Shown: one piece after another, positions 37,362-46,706 of the stretch | How the letters are laid out: the number at the start of each line of letters is the position of its first letter | Numbering within the stretch: the stretch's first letter is position 1 | Assembly: GCA_019639075.1 (NCBI GenBank) | Contig: JAHBSO010000002.1 | Location: 62,001 to 126,000 of the forward strand | Reading direction: 5' to 3' | Source: Actinomycetota bacterium | Lineage (GTDB): Bacteria > Actinomycetota > Acidimicrobiia > Acidimicrobiales > Iamiaceae | DNA length: 64,000 nucleotides | Made by a program: the position numbers and the translations under genes | Notes under the pieces: generated by a model | Told to the model about the DNA's origin: nothing | Database searches by the model: none | Seen by the model: only the letters and a program-made list of their open reading frames with translations

Positions 37362-38572
37362 GGGTTCCTCCTGGAGGCGGCCAAGGGTTCGGGCGAGGGT
37401 TCGGACGGGGTGTCGAGGAGCGGCACCCGGACGGTGAAGGTGGATCCGCTCCCCTCGCGGGAGCGGACCGTGATCTCGCCGTGGTGGTTCTGCACGACGT
37501 GGCGGACGATCGACAGGCCGAGACCGGTCCCGCCGGTGTCGCGGCTGCGGGCCCGGTCGACCCGGTAGAAGCGCTCGAAGATGCGCTCGAGGTCGCGGGT
37601 GGGGATGCCCACCCCCGAGTCGGCGACGGTGATCGATGCCCAGGAGCCGTCGCGCTCGGCGAGCACCTGCACCTGGTCACCGGCCTCGGAGTACTTGATC
37701 GCGTTCTCGCAGAGGTTGCTGAGGGCGGAGACGAGCTGCATCCGGTCCCCGAGGACGAGGAGGTCGCGTTCGACCGACGGGGCGACGACCTGCACGCCGG
37801 CGACCTCGGCGGCGGTCCGGGTCCGCTCCACCGCCGCGGCGATCACGTCGTCGACGACGACCGCGGCCCGCTCGCCGACCACGTCGGACTCGATCTGGCT
37901 GAGCTGGAGCAGGTCGTCGATCGTCCTGGCGACGCGGAACGCCTCGAGCTGCATGCGGTCGGCGAGCCGGGCGACGACCTCCGGGTCGTCCTCGCCGGCC
38001 AGGGTCTCGGCCAGCACGCCCAGCGCGCCGACCGGCGTCTTCAGCTCGTGGCTGATGTTGGCCACGAAGTCGCGGCGCACCGCGTCGACCCGCTGCCGCT
38101 CGGACACGTCGTCGACGATCAGGAAGGCGCCGACGACCTGCCCGTCGTCCGCGTCGGGGTCGGCGCGCAGCGGCCCGGCCCGGAGCTCGATCGCCCGGCG
38201 GGGAGGGCCGAACAGGTCGATCGTGCGGGTCTCGCTGACGCCGTCGACCGCGAGCGCCACGAGGTCGCTCATCGCGGCCTCGACGAGGGCCTCCCCGTGC
38301 CGGGCGTCGACGAACCCCGAGGCCGCCCGGTTGCGGAACACCACCCGCGCCGACGCGTCGGCCAGGACGATGCCCTGGGGAATGAGGTCGAACGCCCGGG
38401 TCAGACGGGCCGCCGCCGCCGATTCGGCCTCGTGGCCGGCGAGGTGCCGGACCACCGACTCCTCGAGTCGATCGACGGCGTCGCCGACCGACCGCGACGT
38501 CGGAGCGGGGCGCCCGTCGACGCGCGAGCGGATCCGGTCGAGCTTGGACCGCAGCGCGCGAGGGCCCAACAC
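37358..38572 (-). CDS. sensor histidine kinase, soluble (SenX3/PhoR-like)
   Basis: The 404-residue kinase has a PAS domain (about 60-155), a HisKA dimerisation domain with His175 in FVANISHELKTP, and an HATPase domain with NLCENAIKYS, DSGVGIP and GTGLGLSIV motifs. Unlike SenX3 or PhoR it has no membrane helix: the N-terminal 55 residues are charged and helical. It must therefore be cytoplasmic or reach the membrane through partners such as PhoU and PstABC. The GTG start directly follows the phoU stop. Confidence 0.92.
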   Translation of the reverse strand: MLGPRALRSKLDRIRSRVDGRPAPTSRSVGDAVDRLEESVVRHLAGHEAESAAAARLTRAFDLIPQGIVLADASARVVFRNRAASGFVDARHGEALVEAAMSDLVALAVDGVSETRTIDLFGPPRRAIELRAGPLRADPDADDGQVVGAFLIVDDVSERQRVDAVRRDFVANISHELKTPVGALGVLAETLAGEDDPEVVARLADRMQLEAFRVARTIDDLLQLSQIESDVVGERAAVVVDDVIAAAVERTRTAAEVAGVQVVAPSVERDLLVLGDRMQLVSALSNLCENAIKYSEAGDQVQVLAERDGSWASITVADSGVGIPTRDLERIFERFYRVDRARSRDTGGTGLGLSIVRHVVQNHHGEITVRSREGSGSTFTVRVPLLDTPSEPSPEPLAASRRNP

Positions 38573-39316
38573 CTAGCCCCCCGACGGCGGTTCCCCGGCG
38601 CGCCGGGCCGCATCGCGGGCCGCGCCGGTGTGCTCGGGCAGCCAGCCCGTGACCATGTAGCGGACGCGCTCACCGATGTTGACGGCGTGGTCGCCGATCC
38701 GCTCGTAGTACCGCCCGATCAGCGCGAGCTGGACCGCGACCTGCACCGGCAGGTCGCCGTCGTGGTTGGCCCGGAAGATCTCCTGGATGTAGTCGCGGTG
38801 GATGTTGTCGAGCCGGTCGTCGAGGTCGTCGATGGCCGCGGCCAGGGCGGCGTCACCGTCGATGTACGCGTCGAGCGAGACCTTGAACAGCTTGGTGGCC
38901 TCGTCGCCCATCTGGCCGATCAGGCCCCGCAGGCGGGCCGGGATCTCGGTGCCGAAGATGCGCCGGGCACCCTTGGCGATGTTGACCACGAGGTCGCCGG
39001 ACCGTTCGATCTCGGCGATCATGCGGATCGCGGTGACGATGCCCCGCAGGTCGCTCGCCATCGGCTGCTGGAGGGCGAGCACCTGGTAGCAGGTCTCCTC
39101 CAGCTCCACGGCGCGCGCGTCGAGCGGATCGTCGTCGTCGATGATCTGCTGGGCCTCGGTGAGGTTGCCCGACAGCAGCGTCTCGGTGGCCCGGGGGATC
39201 CCCTCGGTCACGAGCGCCGCCATCTGCACCATCTCCTGGCGGATCTCCTCCAGGGTCTGGTGGAAGTTCTTGCGAACGTTCTCGTTGGCGGGTTCCACGT
39301 CGGTCATGGGCTCCAT
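38573..39316 (-). CDS. phoU: phosphate transport regulator PhoU, copy 1
   Basis: The 247-residue protein has two PhoU three-helix repeats, each with the metal/phosphate pattern: EIERSGDLVVNIAKG (first) and YYERIGDHAVNIGERV (second). PhoU links the Pst transporter to the sensor kinase and limits signalling when phosphate is plentiful. AAGGGGG before ATG 39316 is a good Shine-Dalgarno; ATG 39307 is an alternative. The gene sits 12 nt after the other phoU and abuts the kinase gene. Confidence 0.95.
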   Translation of the reverse strand: MEPMTDVEPANENVRKNFHQTLEEIRQEMVQMAALVTEGIPRATETLLSGNLTEAQQIIDDDDPLDARAVELEETCYQVLALQQPMASDLRGIVTAIRMIAEIERSGDLVVNIAKGARRIFGTEIPARLRGLIGQMGDEATKLFKVSLDAYIDGDAALAAAIDDLDDRLDNIHRDYIQEIFRANHDGDLPVQVAVQLALIGRYYERIGDHAVNIGERVRYMVTGWLPEHTGAARDAARRAGEPPSGG

Positions 39317-39328
39317 CCTTACCCCCCT

Positions 39329-39997
39329 TCAGCGGATCTCGGCGGCCAGATGCCCGGGATCGCCGGTGATCAGGTAGCGGAGACGGCTCCCGATGATGAC
39401 GGCGTGGTCGGCGATCCGGTCGAGCGCCTTGCCGATGACCAGGCTGTGCACGGCCGCGGCGACCGCGTCGGGGCCGTTCAGGTGGAGCAGACGGCGCACC
39501 AGCGCGTCGTTGGCCACGTCGAGCACCTGTCCGGAGCGGGCCAGCGCCACGGCAGCGGCGAGGTCCTGGCCCGACCAGGCGGCGAGGGCGCGGCGGTACT
39601 GGTCGATCGAGGTGTCGGCCATGGTCTGGAGCACGTCGTACACCTCGGGGTAGGAGCGCACGACCTCGAGGCCCGGACCCACCTTCACCACCCGCAGCGC
39701 AAGGTCGCCGATGCGCTCGAGCTCGCCGAGGACCCGCATGACCGAGACGATGAACCGGAGGTCCGACGCCACCGGGGCCTCGCGCACGAGGAGCTCGTGG
39801 CAGCGCTCGATCAACGACACGTTCATGGCGTCGATGTCGTCGTCGGCGGCGACGGCGCGCGCGGCCACGGCCAGGTCGCCGTGCTCGAGGAACGTGCGCA
39901 TGAGCTCGAGGTTCTGGTCGACGCGGACGCCCATGACCTCGACCTGGAGTCGGAGCTGCTCCAGCTCGTCGCTGAAGCCCTGGCGGACGGGGGGCAT
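39329..39997 (-). CDS. phoU: phosphate transport regulator PhoU, copy 2
   Basis: A 222-residue PhoU with ELERIGDLALRVVKVG and ALDRIADHAVIIGSRLRY as repeat signatures. It is clearly diverged from copy 1, with no long matching stretch beyond the repeat motifs. In mycobacteria two PhoU-like proteins (PhoY1, PhoY2) have overlapping roles, but there the genes are unlinked; here both are in one operon. It starts 5 nt after the pstB stop. Confidence 0.95.
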   Translation of the reverse strand: MPPVRQGFSDELEQLRLQVEVMGVRVDQNLELMRTFLEHGDLAVAARAVAADDDIDAMNVSLIERCHELLVREAPVASDLRFIVSVMRVLGELERIGDLALRVVKVGPGLEVVRSYPEVYDVLQTMADTSIDQYRRALAAWSGQDLAAAVALARSGQVLDVANDALVRRLLHLNGPDAVAAAVHSLVIGKALDRIADHAVIIGSRLRYLITGDPGHLAAEIR

Positions 39998-40002
39998 GGT
40001 GC

Positions 40003-40914
40003 TCAGCCGAAGCGCCCCGTGACGTAGTTCTCGGTGCGCTCGTCGGAGGGGTTCGAGAACATCTTCTCGGTCGTGTCGTACTCGACCAGGACGCCCGTGC
40101 GGGTGTCGCTGACCTCGCTGACCTCGGTCGTGAAGAAGGCGCACCGGTCGCTCACGCGCGCGGCCTGCTGCATGTTGTGGGTCACGATGATGATCGTGTA
40201 GTCGGTCTTGATCTCCTCCATGAGGTCCTCGATGCGCCCGGTGGCGATCGGGTCGAGGGCCGAGCACGGCTCGTCCATGAGGAGCACCTCGGGATCGACG
40301 GCCACGGCGCGAGCGATGCAGAGGCGCTGCTGCTGGCCGCCGGAGAGGCCGAGCGCCGACTTGTGCAGCCGATCCTTCACCTCGTCCCACAGGGCCGCCT
40401 GCTGCAACGAGCGCTCGACGATGTCGGTGAGCTCGGCCTTGTTCTTGGTCCCGGCGATGCGCGGCCCGTAGGCGACGTTGTCGAAGATCGACTTCGGGAA
40501 CGGGTTCGGCTTCTGGAACACCATCCCGATCCGGCGACGGACCTCGACGGGCTCCACCTTCGGGCCGTAGACGTCGACGCCGTGGTACCGCAGGTCGCCC
40601 TCGACCCGGGCGCCGGTGATCACGTCGTTCATCCGGTTGAAGCACCGCAGCACCGTGGACTTCCCGCAGCCGGACGGTCCGATGAAGGCCGCGATCTCGT
40701 GCTGGCGGATGTCGAGGGTCACCTCGCGCACGGCGCGGAAGTCGCCGTAGAACACCGACAGGTCGGTGGCCTCGAACACGACCTTGCCGGGGGCCGCGTC
40801 GCCGCGGGCGCCGGCGTCGGCCGCCGAGGACGCCGTGAGGCGGGCCGGAGCGGTTCGGGCGTCGTTCACGTCGTGCGGGGTCGTGGTCACGTCGTCTTCC
40901 TCGTTGGTCGTCAT
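40003..40914 (-). CDS. pstB: phosphate ABC transporter ATP-binding protein PstB
   Basis: The 303-residue ATPase powers high-affinity phosphate import. Walker [21 protein letters not shown] (PstB hallmark), signature [14 protein letters not shown] and Walker B VLLMDEP are intact, and [12 protein letters not shown] is typical. The N-terminal extension of about 45 residues is Ala/Thr/Asp-rich and unlike other PstB proteins; an internal later start is possible but lacks a clear ribosome site. It overlaps nothing; pstA ends 2 nt upstream. Confidence 0.97.
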   Translation of the reverse strand: MTTNEEDDVTTTPHDVNDARTAPARLTASSAADAGARGDAAPGKVVFEATDLSVFYGDFRAVREVTLDIRQHEIAAFIGPSGCGKSTVLRCFNRMNDVITGARVEGDLRYHGVDVYGPKVEPVEVRRRIGMVFQKPNPFPKSIFDNVAYGPRIAGTKNKAELTDIVERSLQQAALWDEVKDRLHKSALGLSGGQQQRLCIARAVAVDPEVLLMDEPCSALDPIATGRIEDLMEEIKTDYTIIIVTHNMQQAARVSDRCAFFTTEVSEVSDTRTGVLVEYDTTEKMFSNPSDERTENYVTGRFG

Positions 40915-40916
40915 GG

Positions 40917-41831
40917 TCAGCGCTTGGTGGCGAAGCGGTTGGAGATGAGCCGGGCGGCGATGGTGCAGGCGAACACCAGGAGGATGAGGGTGAAGGCCGC
41001 GCCGTAGGCCCGGAGCTGCGCGCCCTCGTAGGGCTGGCTGGCGTTGCGGAAGATCTGGGCGGCGAGGGTCGTGTTGTTGCCCTCGAACAGGTTCCAGTTG
41101 GTCTGGAAGGTGAGGCCGGTGACGAGCACGATCGGGGCGGTCTCGCCCGCGGCGCGGGCCACGGCGAGCATGGCGCCGGAGGTGATCCCGGGCAGGGCCG
41201 CGGGCAGCACGACGGTGAGGGTGGTCCGCCACCGGCGGGCGCCGAGCGCCAGGCTGGCCAGCCGCAGCTCGTCGGGCACCAGCTTCAGCATCTCCTCGGT
41301 GGCGCGGATCACGATCGGCAGCATCAGGCAGGCGAGGGCGAGCGCCCCGGCGAAGCCCGTCTGGGCCTTGAACCGGAGCACCCACACGACGTAGATGAAC
41401 ACGCCCATGACGACCGACGGCACGCCGGTCATCACGTCGGTCATGAACCGGATCGTGCGGGCGAGGCGGTTCTGCTTGCCGTACTCGTTGAGGTAGATCG
41501 CGCCCAGGATGCCGAGCGGGATGGCCATGACCGATGCCGCCGCGGTGATGATCACCGTGCCGACGACGGCGGGGCCCATGCCCGGCCCGACCCGTCGGTA
41601 GGAGTTCGGGATCTCCTCGGTGAGGAACTTGAGGTCGACGACCTGGCCGCCCTTGCTGAACACGTACCCGATGATCAGCGCCAGCGGGATCGCAGCGACC
41701 GCGAACGAGAGGAACATCGCGATGGTGGCGGCCACGTCGGCGGCCCGGCGCTTGGGCGAGAGGTTGGCCTCGAGCGAGATCCGCTCGGAGCCGGTGGGGC
41801 CGCCGTCCCGGGTGAGGTCGATGACGGTCAT
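40917..41831 (-). CDS. pstA: phosphate ABC transporter permease PstA
   Basis: The 304-residue inner-membrane permease has six helices. The EAA-like loop [34 protein letters not shown] docks Pst[19 protein letters not shown] forms the cytoplasmic N-terminus. It begins 1 nt after the pstC stop with GGAG overlapping the pstC end as Shine-Dalgarno. Confidence 0.96.
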   Translation of the reverse strand: MTVIDLTRDGGPTGSERISLEANLSPKRRAADVAATIAMFLSFAVAAIPLALIIGYVFSKGGQVVDLKFLTEEIPNSYRRVGPGMGPAVVGTVIITAAASVMAIPLGILGAIYLNEYGKQNRLARTIRFMTDVMTGVPSVVMGVFIYVVWVLRFKAQTGFAGALALACLMLPIVIRATEEMLKLVPDELRLASLALGARRWRTTLTVVLPAALPGITSGAMLAVARAAGETAPIVLVTGLTFQTNWNLFEGNNTTLAAQIFRNASQPYEGAQLRAYGAAFTLILLVFACTIAARLISNRFATKR

Positions 41832-41832
41832 G

Positions 41833-42813
41833 TCAGGCTCCTCGCATCCGGCGCTCGGTCCGGGTGACGATCAGGCGGGCGGCGCTGTTGACGGCGATGG
41901 TGGCGATGAAGAGCACCACGCCGAGCCCGATCAGCGCCGAGCGGTGCAGGCCCGACGACTCACCCCACTCGAGGGCGATCGTCGACGGCATGGCAGCGCC
42001 CGAGGCGAAGAGGCTGCTCGTGATCTGGTACGACGAGCCGATGGTGAGGGCGACCGCGATGGTCTCGCCCATCGCCCGGCCGAGCCCGAGCATCGTGGCG
42101 CCCACCATCCCACCGAAGCTGTGGGGCAGCACGGCGCCCCGGATCATCTCCCACCGGGTGGCGCCGAGCGCGAGCGCCGCATCCTTCTCGCCCTGGGGAA
42201 CCGTTGCGAACACCTCACGGGTCACCGAGGTGATGATCGGGGTGATCATCAGGGCGAGGATGATGCCGGCGGTCAGGAACCCGCGCCCGCTGCCGCCACC
42301 GCCGCCGAACAGCGAGCCGAGCACCGGCCAGCCGTCGACGGTGTCGGAGATCGAGTTGTACCAGGGGGCGACCGACGGGGCGACGAAGAGGACGCCCCAG
42401 AGGCCGTAGACGACCGACGGCACGGCGGCCAGCAGGTCGATGATGAACACGATCGAGGAGCGGAGCCGCCGGTGCGCCACCTCCATCGTGAAGAGGGCGA
42501 TGCCGACGCTGACCGGCACCGAGGCGATCAGCGCGATGGTCGACACGACGAACGTGCCGTACACCATCGACAGGGCGCCGAACACGTTCTGGCTGGGTGC
42601 CCACCGGTCGAGGGTGAGGAAGTCGAGGCCCTGGTCGCTGAACGCCGGCCAGGCCTTGGAGATCGACGCCCAGGCGATCAGGCCCAGGATGGCGAGGATG
42701 GCCAGCCCGGCGCCGAGGGCGGTCCGCCGGAACGCCTCGTCGACGGTCGCGCCGTTGTCGCTGCTCGCCAGGTCTTCGGGGGCGTCGGGTGCGGGGAGTG
42801 AGGTCGCGGTCAT
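41833..42813 (-). CDS. pstC: phosphate ABC transporter permease PstC
   Basis: The 326-residue permease has six helices and the docking loop KDAALALGATRWEMIRGAVLPHSFGGM. A Gly/Ser-rich loop (LFGGGGGSGRGF) inserts before helix 4. Its promoter region (42814-42981) has its own PHO-box repeats and follows a strong hairpin, so pstCAB-phoU can be expressed apart from pstS. Confidence 0.96.
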   Translation of the reverse strand: MTATSLPAPDAPEDLASSDNGATVDEAFRRTALGAGLAILAILGLIAWASISKAWPAFSDQGLDFLTLDRWAPSQNVFGALSMVYGTFVVSTIALIASVPVSVGIALFTMEVAHRRLRSSIVFIIDLLAAVPSVVYGLWGVLFVAPSVAPWYNSISDTVDGWPVLGSLFGGGGGSGRGFLTAGIILALMITPIITSVTREVFATVPQGEKDAALALGATRWEMIRGAVLPHSFGGMVGATMLGLGRAMGETIAVALTIGSSYQITSSLFASGAAMPSTIALEWGESSGLHRSALIGLGVVLFIATIAVNSAARLIVTRTERRMRGA

Positions 42814-42840
42814 CCGGTCAACCGTTCTCGGGCGGGGCGA

Positions 42841-42900
42841 GGTGAACGCTAGGGACGGGCGGTATCGAACCGGGATCGCCGAGGTGAACGACAGGTGAAC
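42841..42900 (-). promoter_or_regulatory. PHO box and promoter of pstC
   Basis: On the minus strand GTTCACC occurs at 42900-42894 and again at 42889-42883, exactly 11 nt apart, reading GTTCACCTGTCGTTCACC. A third GTTCACC is at 42847-42841. A -10-like TAGCGT is at 42851-42846. This matches the 11-nt direct repeats bound by PhoP of Streptomyces. Confidence 0.7.
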
Positions 42901-42929
42901 GCCACGGCAACTTCAGGTGGTTCCGCCGT

Positions 42930-42959
42930 CCCGGGTCGGGCCCGTGGGCCCGACCCGGG
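42930..42959. terminator. 14-bp perfect hairpin between pstS and pstC
   Basis: Arms 42930-42943 and 42946-42959 are exact reverse complements around GT. There is no T-run. It may end most pstS transcripts or protect their 3' ends, giving more binding protein than permease. Confidence 0.6.
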
Positions 42960-42981
42960 ATCGGCTGCAGGGAGGGGCCCC

Positions 42982-44085
42982 TCAGCCGACCTGGACGGCG
43001 TCGAGGGCCGCGATGGCCTTCTCCCGGAAGCTCTCCGGGAGCGGGGCGTAGCCGAGGTCGGCGGCGTAGGAGTCGGCACCGTCGGTGATCAGCCACTTGA
43101 CGAAGCCGACGACGGCCTCGCCCTTCGTGGCATCGGAGTAGCTCGTGTGCACGAGGATGTAGGTCGGAGCCGTGATCGGGTACGAGTCGGCACCCGGGCC
43201 GTTCAGCGGGTCGTAGGTGAGGTCGTCGGCCAGCTCGGCGCTCTCCAGCGCGGCCTGGGTTCCCTCGATCGACGGGGCGATGAAGTTGCCCTCGCTGTTC
43301 TGGATGCTCGCCATCGAGACGCCGAGCTCCTTGGCGTTGCCGTAGTCGAGGTAGCCGATGCCGCCCTCGGTGTCGGTCACGATCTGGGCGACGCCGGGGT
43401 TCTGCTGGCCGCCCTGCGTGTCGGCCGGCCACTCGACGGTGTCGTCGGAGCCGAGGGTCCAGTCGTCGGGGGCGGCCGACTCCAGGTACTTCGTGAAGTT
43501 CTTGGTCGTACCCGAGCCGTCGGCGCGACGGGCGACGGTGATCTCCGTGGACGGGAGGTCGACGCCCTCGTTCAGCGCGGTGATCGCCGGGTCGTCCCAG
43601 CTGGTGATCTTGCGCTCGAAGATCTTGGCGACGGTCGGGCCGTCGAGCTGCAGCTCGTCGACGCCGGGCAGGTTGTAGACGACGGCGATCGAGGCCGCCG
43701 TGGTCGGGATGTAGGAGAAGCTGTCGGGGTCGATGCCCTCGTCGTCCTTCACGAGGCTGTCCGAGCCGGCGAAGTCGTTGAGGTCCTGGGCGAACTGCTC
43801 ACGGCCCGACGACGAGCCGATGGCCTCGTAGGTGACCGTGAGGTCCGGGGCCACGTCGGCGAGGCCGGCGATGGCCTCCTGGTAGAAGGCGTCGGGGAAG
43901 CTGGCCCCGGAGCCCTTGATGCTCCCGGTGAGATCGGCGATCGCCGAGCTCGTCTCGGACTGGACCGTGGTGGCGGTCGAGTCGCTCCCGGAGCTGTCGC
44001 TCCCGCTGTCGCCGCAGCCGGTCACGAAGATCGCCGAGACGGCCAGCAGCGCGGCCGTCCTCACCAATGGGCGACGTCGATTCAT
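42982..44085 (-). CDS. pstS: phosphate-binding lipoprotein PstS
   Basis: The 367-residue lipoprotein (Cys24, IFVTGC) captures phosphate outside the membrane. A Ser/Thr linker precedes GSGASFPDAFYQEAI, which opens the binding fold; IGSSSGREQF, FAGSD and RADGSGTTKNFTKYL contact phosphate. The C-terminus PLPESFREKAIAALD is typical. A Shine-Dalgarno AGGAGA precedes the ATG at 44085. It is transcribed from a PHO-box promoter just upstream. Confidence 0.97.
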   Translation of the reverse strand: MNRRRPLVRTAALLAVSAIFVTGCGDSGSDSSGSDSTATTVQSETSSAIADLTGSIKGSGASFPDAFYQEAIAGLADVAPDLTVTYEAIGSSSGREQFAQDLNDFAGSDSLVKDDEGIDPDSFSYIPTTAASIAVVYNLPGVDELQLDGPTVAKIFERKITSWDDPAITALNEGVDLPSTEITVARRADGSGTTKNFTKYLESAAPDDWTLGSDDTVEWPADTQGGQQNPGVAQIVTDTEGGIGYLDYGNAKELGVSMASIQNSEGNFIAPSIEGTQAALESAELADDLTYDPLNGPGADSYPITAPTYILVHTSYSDATKGEAVVGFVKWLITDGADSYAADLGYAPLPESFREKAIAALDAVQVG

Positions 44086-44120
44086 CAAGGTTCCACTCTC
44101 CTGTGTCGGGGTCGAACCGG

Positions 44121-44175
44121 ACGGTAGAGAGGGCCGGTGACGGCTCGGGGCGTGCCGGGTGACGCTCAGGTGAAC
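44121..44175 (-). promoter_or_regulatory. PHO box and promoter of pstS
   Basis: On the minus strand GTTCACC (44175-44169), CGTCACC (44164-44158) and CGTCACC (44142-44136) lie in register at 11-nt steps (one step skipped). A -10-like TACCGT (44126-44121) follows after 9 nt, close to the spacing of PhoB/PhoP activation sites. The far end overlaps the NUDIX gene. Confidence 0.7.
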
Positions 44176-44585
44176 GCCGCGGCAACCTTCGGCGAACCGA
44201 GCATCGAGCGATCGTGCTCGTAGGTGAGGATCGCGGCGGCGTCGGCGGGCGCCAGCCAGCGGAGCTCGTCGACCTCGTCGTTGGGCTCGAAGCCGCCCCC
44301 CACGACGCGCATCGCCCAGTAGCGCACGAGCTTCGGCCGGTCCTTGCGGTCCCGGTAGCTGACCTGGCCGACCTCCTCGCCGAGGTGGCACCGGTAGCCG
44401 GTCTCCTCGTGGACCTCCCGCAGCGCCGCCTCCTCCCAGGTCTCGCCCGGGTCGAGCTTGCCCTTCGGGAGCGACCAGTCGTCGTAGCGGGGTCGGTGCA
44501 CCACGAGCAGCTCGACGCCGACCCCACCAGGCCGGGTCACCACGCCTCCCGCGGCCCGGACGAGGTCGTCGGGCTCGTCGCTCAC
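44166..44585 (-). CDS. NUDIX hydrolase
   Basis: The 139-residue protein carries a complete Nudix box (residues 42-63; GKLDPGETWEEAALREVHEE then TG) for Mg2+-dependent cleavage of nucleoside diphosphates linked to another group. DWSLPKGKL and the N-terminal AAGGVV fit the MutT1/ApNA or diphosphoinositol-polyphosphate type. The GTG start overlaps the ppk stop (GTGA), so it is co-translated with polyphosphate kinase; a role in polyphosphate or (di)nucleotide polyphosphate turnover is plausible. The gene also hosts part of the pstS PHO box. Confidence 0.9.
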   Translation of the reverse strand: MSDEPDDLVRAAGGVVTRPGGVGVELLVVHRPRYDDWSLPKGKLDPGETWEEAALREVHEETGYRCHLGEEVGQVSYRDRKDRPKLVRYWAMRVVGGGFEPNDEVDELRWLAPADAAAILTYEHDRSMLGSPKVAAAFT

Positions 44586-46699
44586 GGTTCGCCCGGCCGG
44601 CTCCGGGTCCGCGCCGCGGCCTGGAAGGTCAGGTGGGCGTCGATGCCATCGCTCCGCGCCACCTTCGACCAGGCGCCGTCGGGGCCCAGGGTCCACGCCA
44701 GCACGTCGTCGTCGAGGTTGACGGCGAGGATCTCGTCCACGCGCCGTTGCAGCGACGGATCGAGCACCGGCACGAGGGCCTCGATCCGGCGATCGAGGTT
44801 GCGGGGCATCAGGTCGGCCGAGCCGATGTAGGTGAGCGGCATCCCGGCGCCGGCTCCGTTCGCGAACCGGTAGACGCGGGAGTGCTCCAGGTAGCGGCCG
44901 ATCAGGGACCGCACCCGGATGTTCTCCGACAGCCCGGGCACCCCGGGGCGCAGGCAGCAGATGCCCCGGACGATCAGGTCGACCTCCACCCCGGCCTGCG
45001 ACGCCGCGTAGAGGCGGTCGATCGACGCCGGGTCGACCAGGCTGTTCATCTTCATGGTGATCCGGCCGGTGCCCTCGGGCGCCGCCATCTCCTGCTCGAC
45101 GAGCTCGAGGAGCCGCGACCGCAGGGTGTGGGGCGCGACGAGCAGGCGGCGGTACTTCACGTCGCGCCCGAAGCCGGTGAGGTAGTTGAAGAGCTGGGCG
45201 AGGTCGGCGCCGACCGCGGGATCCGCGGTGAGGATGCCGAGGTCCTCGTAGAGCTTCGCCGTCTTGGCGTTGTAGTTGCCGGTGCCGATGTGGCAGTAGC
45301 TGCGGACCCCGTTGCCCTCCTCGCGGACGACGAGCGTGGTCTTCGTGTGGGTCTTGAGCCCGACGAGGCCGTAGGTGACGTGGACACCGGCCTGCTCGAG
45401 CGCGCGCGCCCAGCCGATGTTCGCGGCCTCGTCGAAGCGAGCCTTCAGCTCGACCAGAGCCGCCACCTGCTTGCCCCGGTCGGCAGCACGGATGAGCGAC
45501 TTCACGATCGAGCTGTCGCCCGACGTGCGGTACAGGGTCATCTTGATGGCCAGGACCTTCGGGTCCCGGGACGCCTGGCGCACGAACTCCTCGACCGACG
45601 TGCTGAACGAGTCGTAGGGGTGGTGGACCATGACGTCGCTGTCGGCGATGACCTTGAACAGGTCGACCTTCTCGTCCTCGCCGGCGGCCAGACGGTGCTG
45701 GGTGACCCCCGACCAGGGCTCGTCCTTGAGGTCGGGCCGGTCGAGGTCGCGCAGCGCCCACAGCCCGCCGAGGTCGAGCGGGCCGACGCTCTCGTGGACC
45801 TCCATGTCCTCGAGGTCGAGCTCCCGCAGGAGCAGCTCGCGCACCTCGGGGGTGACGCGGGCGTCGACCTCCAGGCGGACCGCGGCGCCGAAGCGACGGC
45901 GGCGCAGCTCCATCTCGACGGCGATGAGGAGGTCGTCGGCCTCCTCCTCCTCCAGGGTGAGGTCGGCGTTGCGGGTGACCCGGAACGCGACGGTCTCGAC
46001 GACCTCCATCCCCGGGAACAGCTGGTCGAGGTGCTGGGCGATCACCTGCTCCAGGGGCACGAACCGCTCGCCGTCGGGCATGACCACGAAGCGGGGCAGC
46101 ACCGGCGGGACCTTCACCCGGGCGAACTTGCGTTCACCGTTGCTCGGGTCCCGCAGCACCACCGCGAGGTTCAACGACAGGCTCGAGATGTACGGGAACG
46201 GGTGGCCGGGGTCGACCGCCAGCGGGGTGAGCACCGGGAAGATGCGGCCCTCGAACTCCTCGACGAGGTACTTGCGGTCGTCGTCGTCGAGCTCGGTCCA
46301 GCTCGAGAAGCGGATGCCGACCTCGGCCAGCGCCGGCACGATCTCCTCGATGAAGAGGTGCTCGGACCGCTCGACGAGACCGCGGACCCGTTCGGCGATC
46401 ACCTTGAGGTTGTCGCTCGGCGAGAGGCCGTCGGGCGAGGACCGCCCCACCCCTGCGGCCACCTGATCGGCGAGGCCGGCCACCCGCACCTGGAAGAACT
46501 CGTCGAGGTTCTGGCTGAAGATGGCGATGAACTTCGCCCGCTCCAGGAGCGGCACGTCGGGGTCGGCGGCCAGCTCCAGGACGCGCGAGTTGAAGTCCAG
46601 CCAGGACAGCTCGCGGTTGAGGAAGCGTTCCGGGTCCTCGCCGACGCCGTCGATCGCGTCGGCGCTCACGAGTGGGCTGTCCTCGGCGACGGGGTCCAT
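44582..46699 (-). CDS. ppk1: polyphosphate kinase 1
   Basis: PPK1 makes long-chain polyphosphate from ATP and can run backwards. The 705-residue protein has the N domain (FLNRELSWLDFNSRVLELA, SQNLDEFFQVRVAGL), the H domain, and two PLD-like C domains. The phospho-accepting His lies in SYCHIGTGNYNAKTAKLY and the second catalytic His in the MNSLVDPASI region. It sits between an 89-residue protein and a NUDIX gene directly upstream of pstS, making a combined phosphate-uptake and storage locus. Confidence 0.96.
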   Translation of the reverse strand: MDPVAEDSPLVSADAIDGVGEDPERFLNRELSWLDFNSRVLELAADPDVPLLERAKFIAIFSQNLDEFFQVRVAGLADQVAAGVGRSSPDGLSPSDNLKVIAERVRGLVERSEHLFIEEIVPALAEVGIRFSSWTELDDDDRKYLVEEFEGRIFPVLTPLAVDPGHPFPYISSLSLNLAVVLRDPSNGERKFARVKVPPVLPRFVVMPDGERFVPLEQVIAQHLDQLFPGMEVVETVAFRVTRNADLTLEEEEADDLLIAVEMELRRRRFGAAVRLEVDARVTPEVRELLLRELDLEDMEVHESVGPLDLGGLWALRDLDRPDLKDEPWSGVTQHRLAAGEDEKVDLFKVIADSDVMVHHPYDSFSTSVEEFVRQASRDPKVLAIKMTLYRTSGDSSIVKSLIRAADRGKQVAALVELKARFDEAANIGWARALEQAGVHVTYGLVGLKTHTKTTLVVREEGNGVRSYCHIGTGNYNAKTAKLYEDLGILTADPAVGADLAQLFNYLTGFGRDVKYRRLLVAPHTLRSRLLELVEQEMAAPEGTGRITMKMNSLVDPASIDRLYAASQAGVEVDLIVRGICCLRPGVPGLSENIRVRSLIGRYLEHSRVYRFANGAGAGMPLTYIGSADLMPRNLDRRIEALVPVLDPSLQRRVDEILAVNLDDDVLAWTLGPDGAWSKVARSDGIDAHLTFQAAARTRSRPGEP

Positions 46700-46706
46700 C
46701 GGGGAG

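Noticed and set aside
42930..42959. Hairpin as a riboswitch or small RNA gene
   Set aside because: It is a plain perfect stem with almost no loop; a terminator or mRNA stabiliser is simpler.
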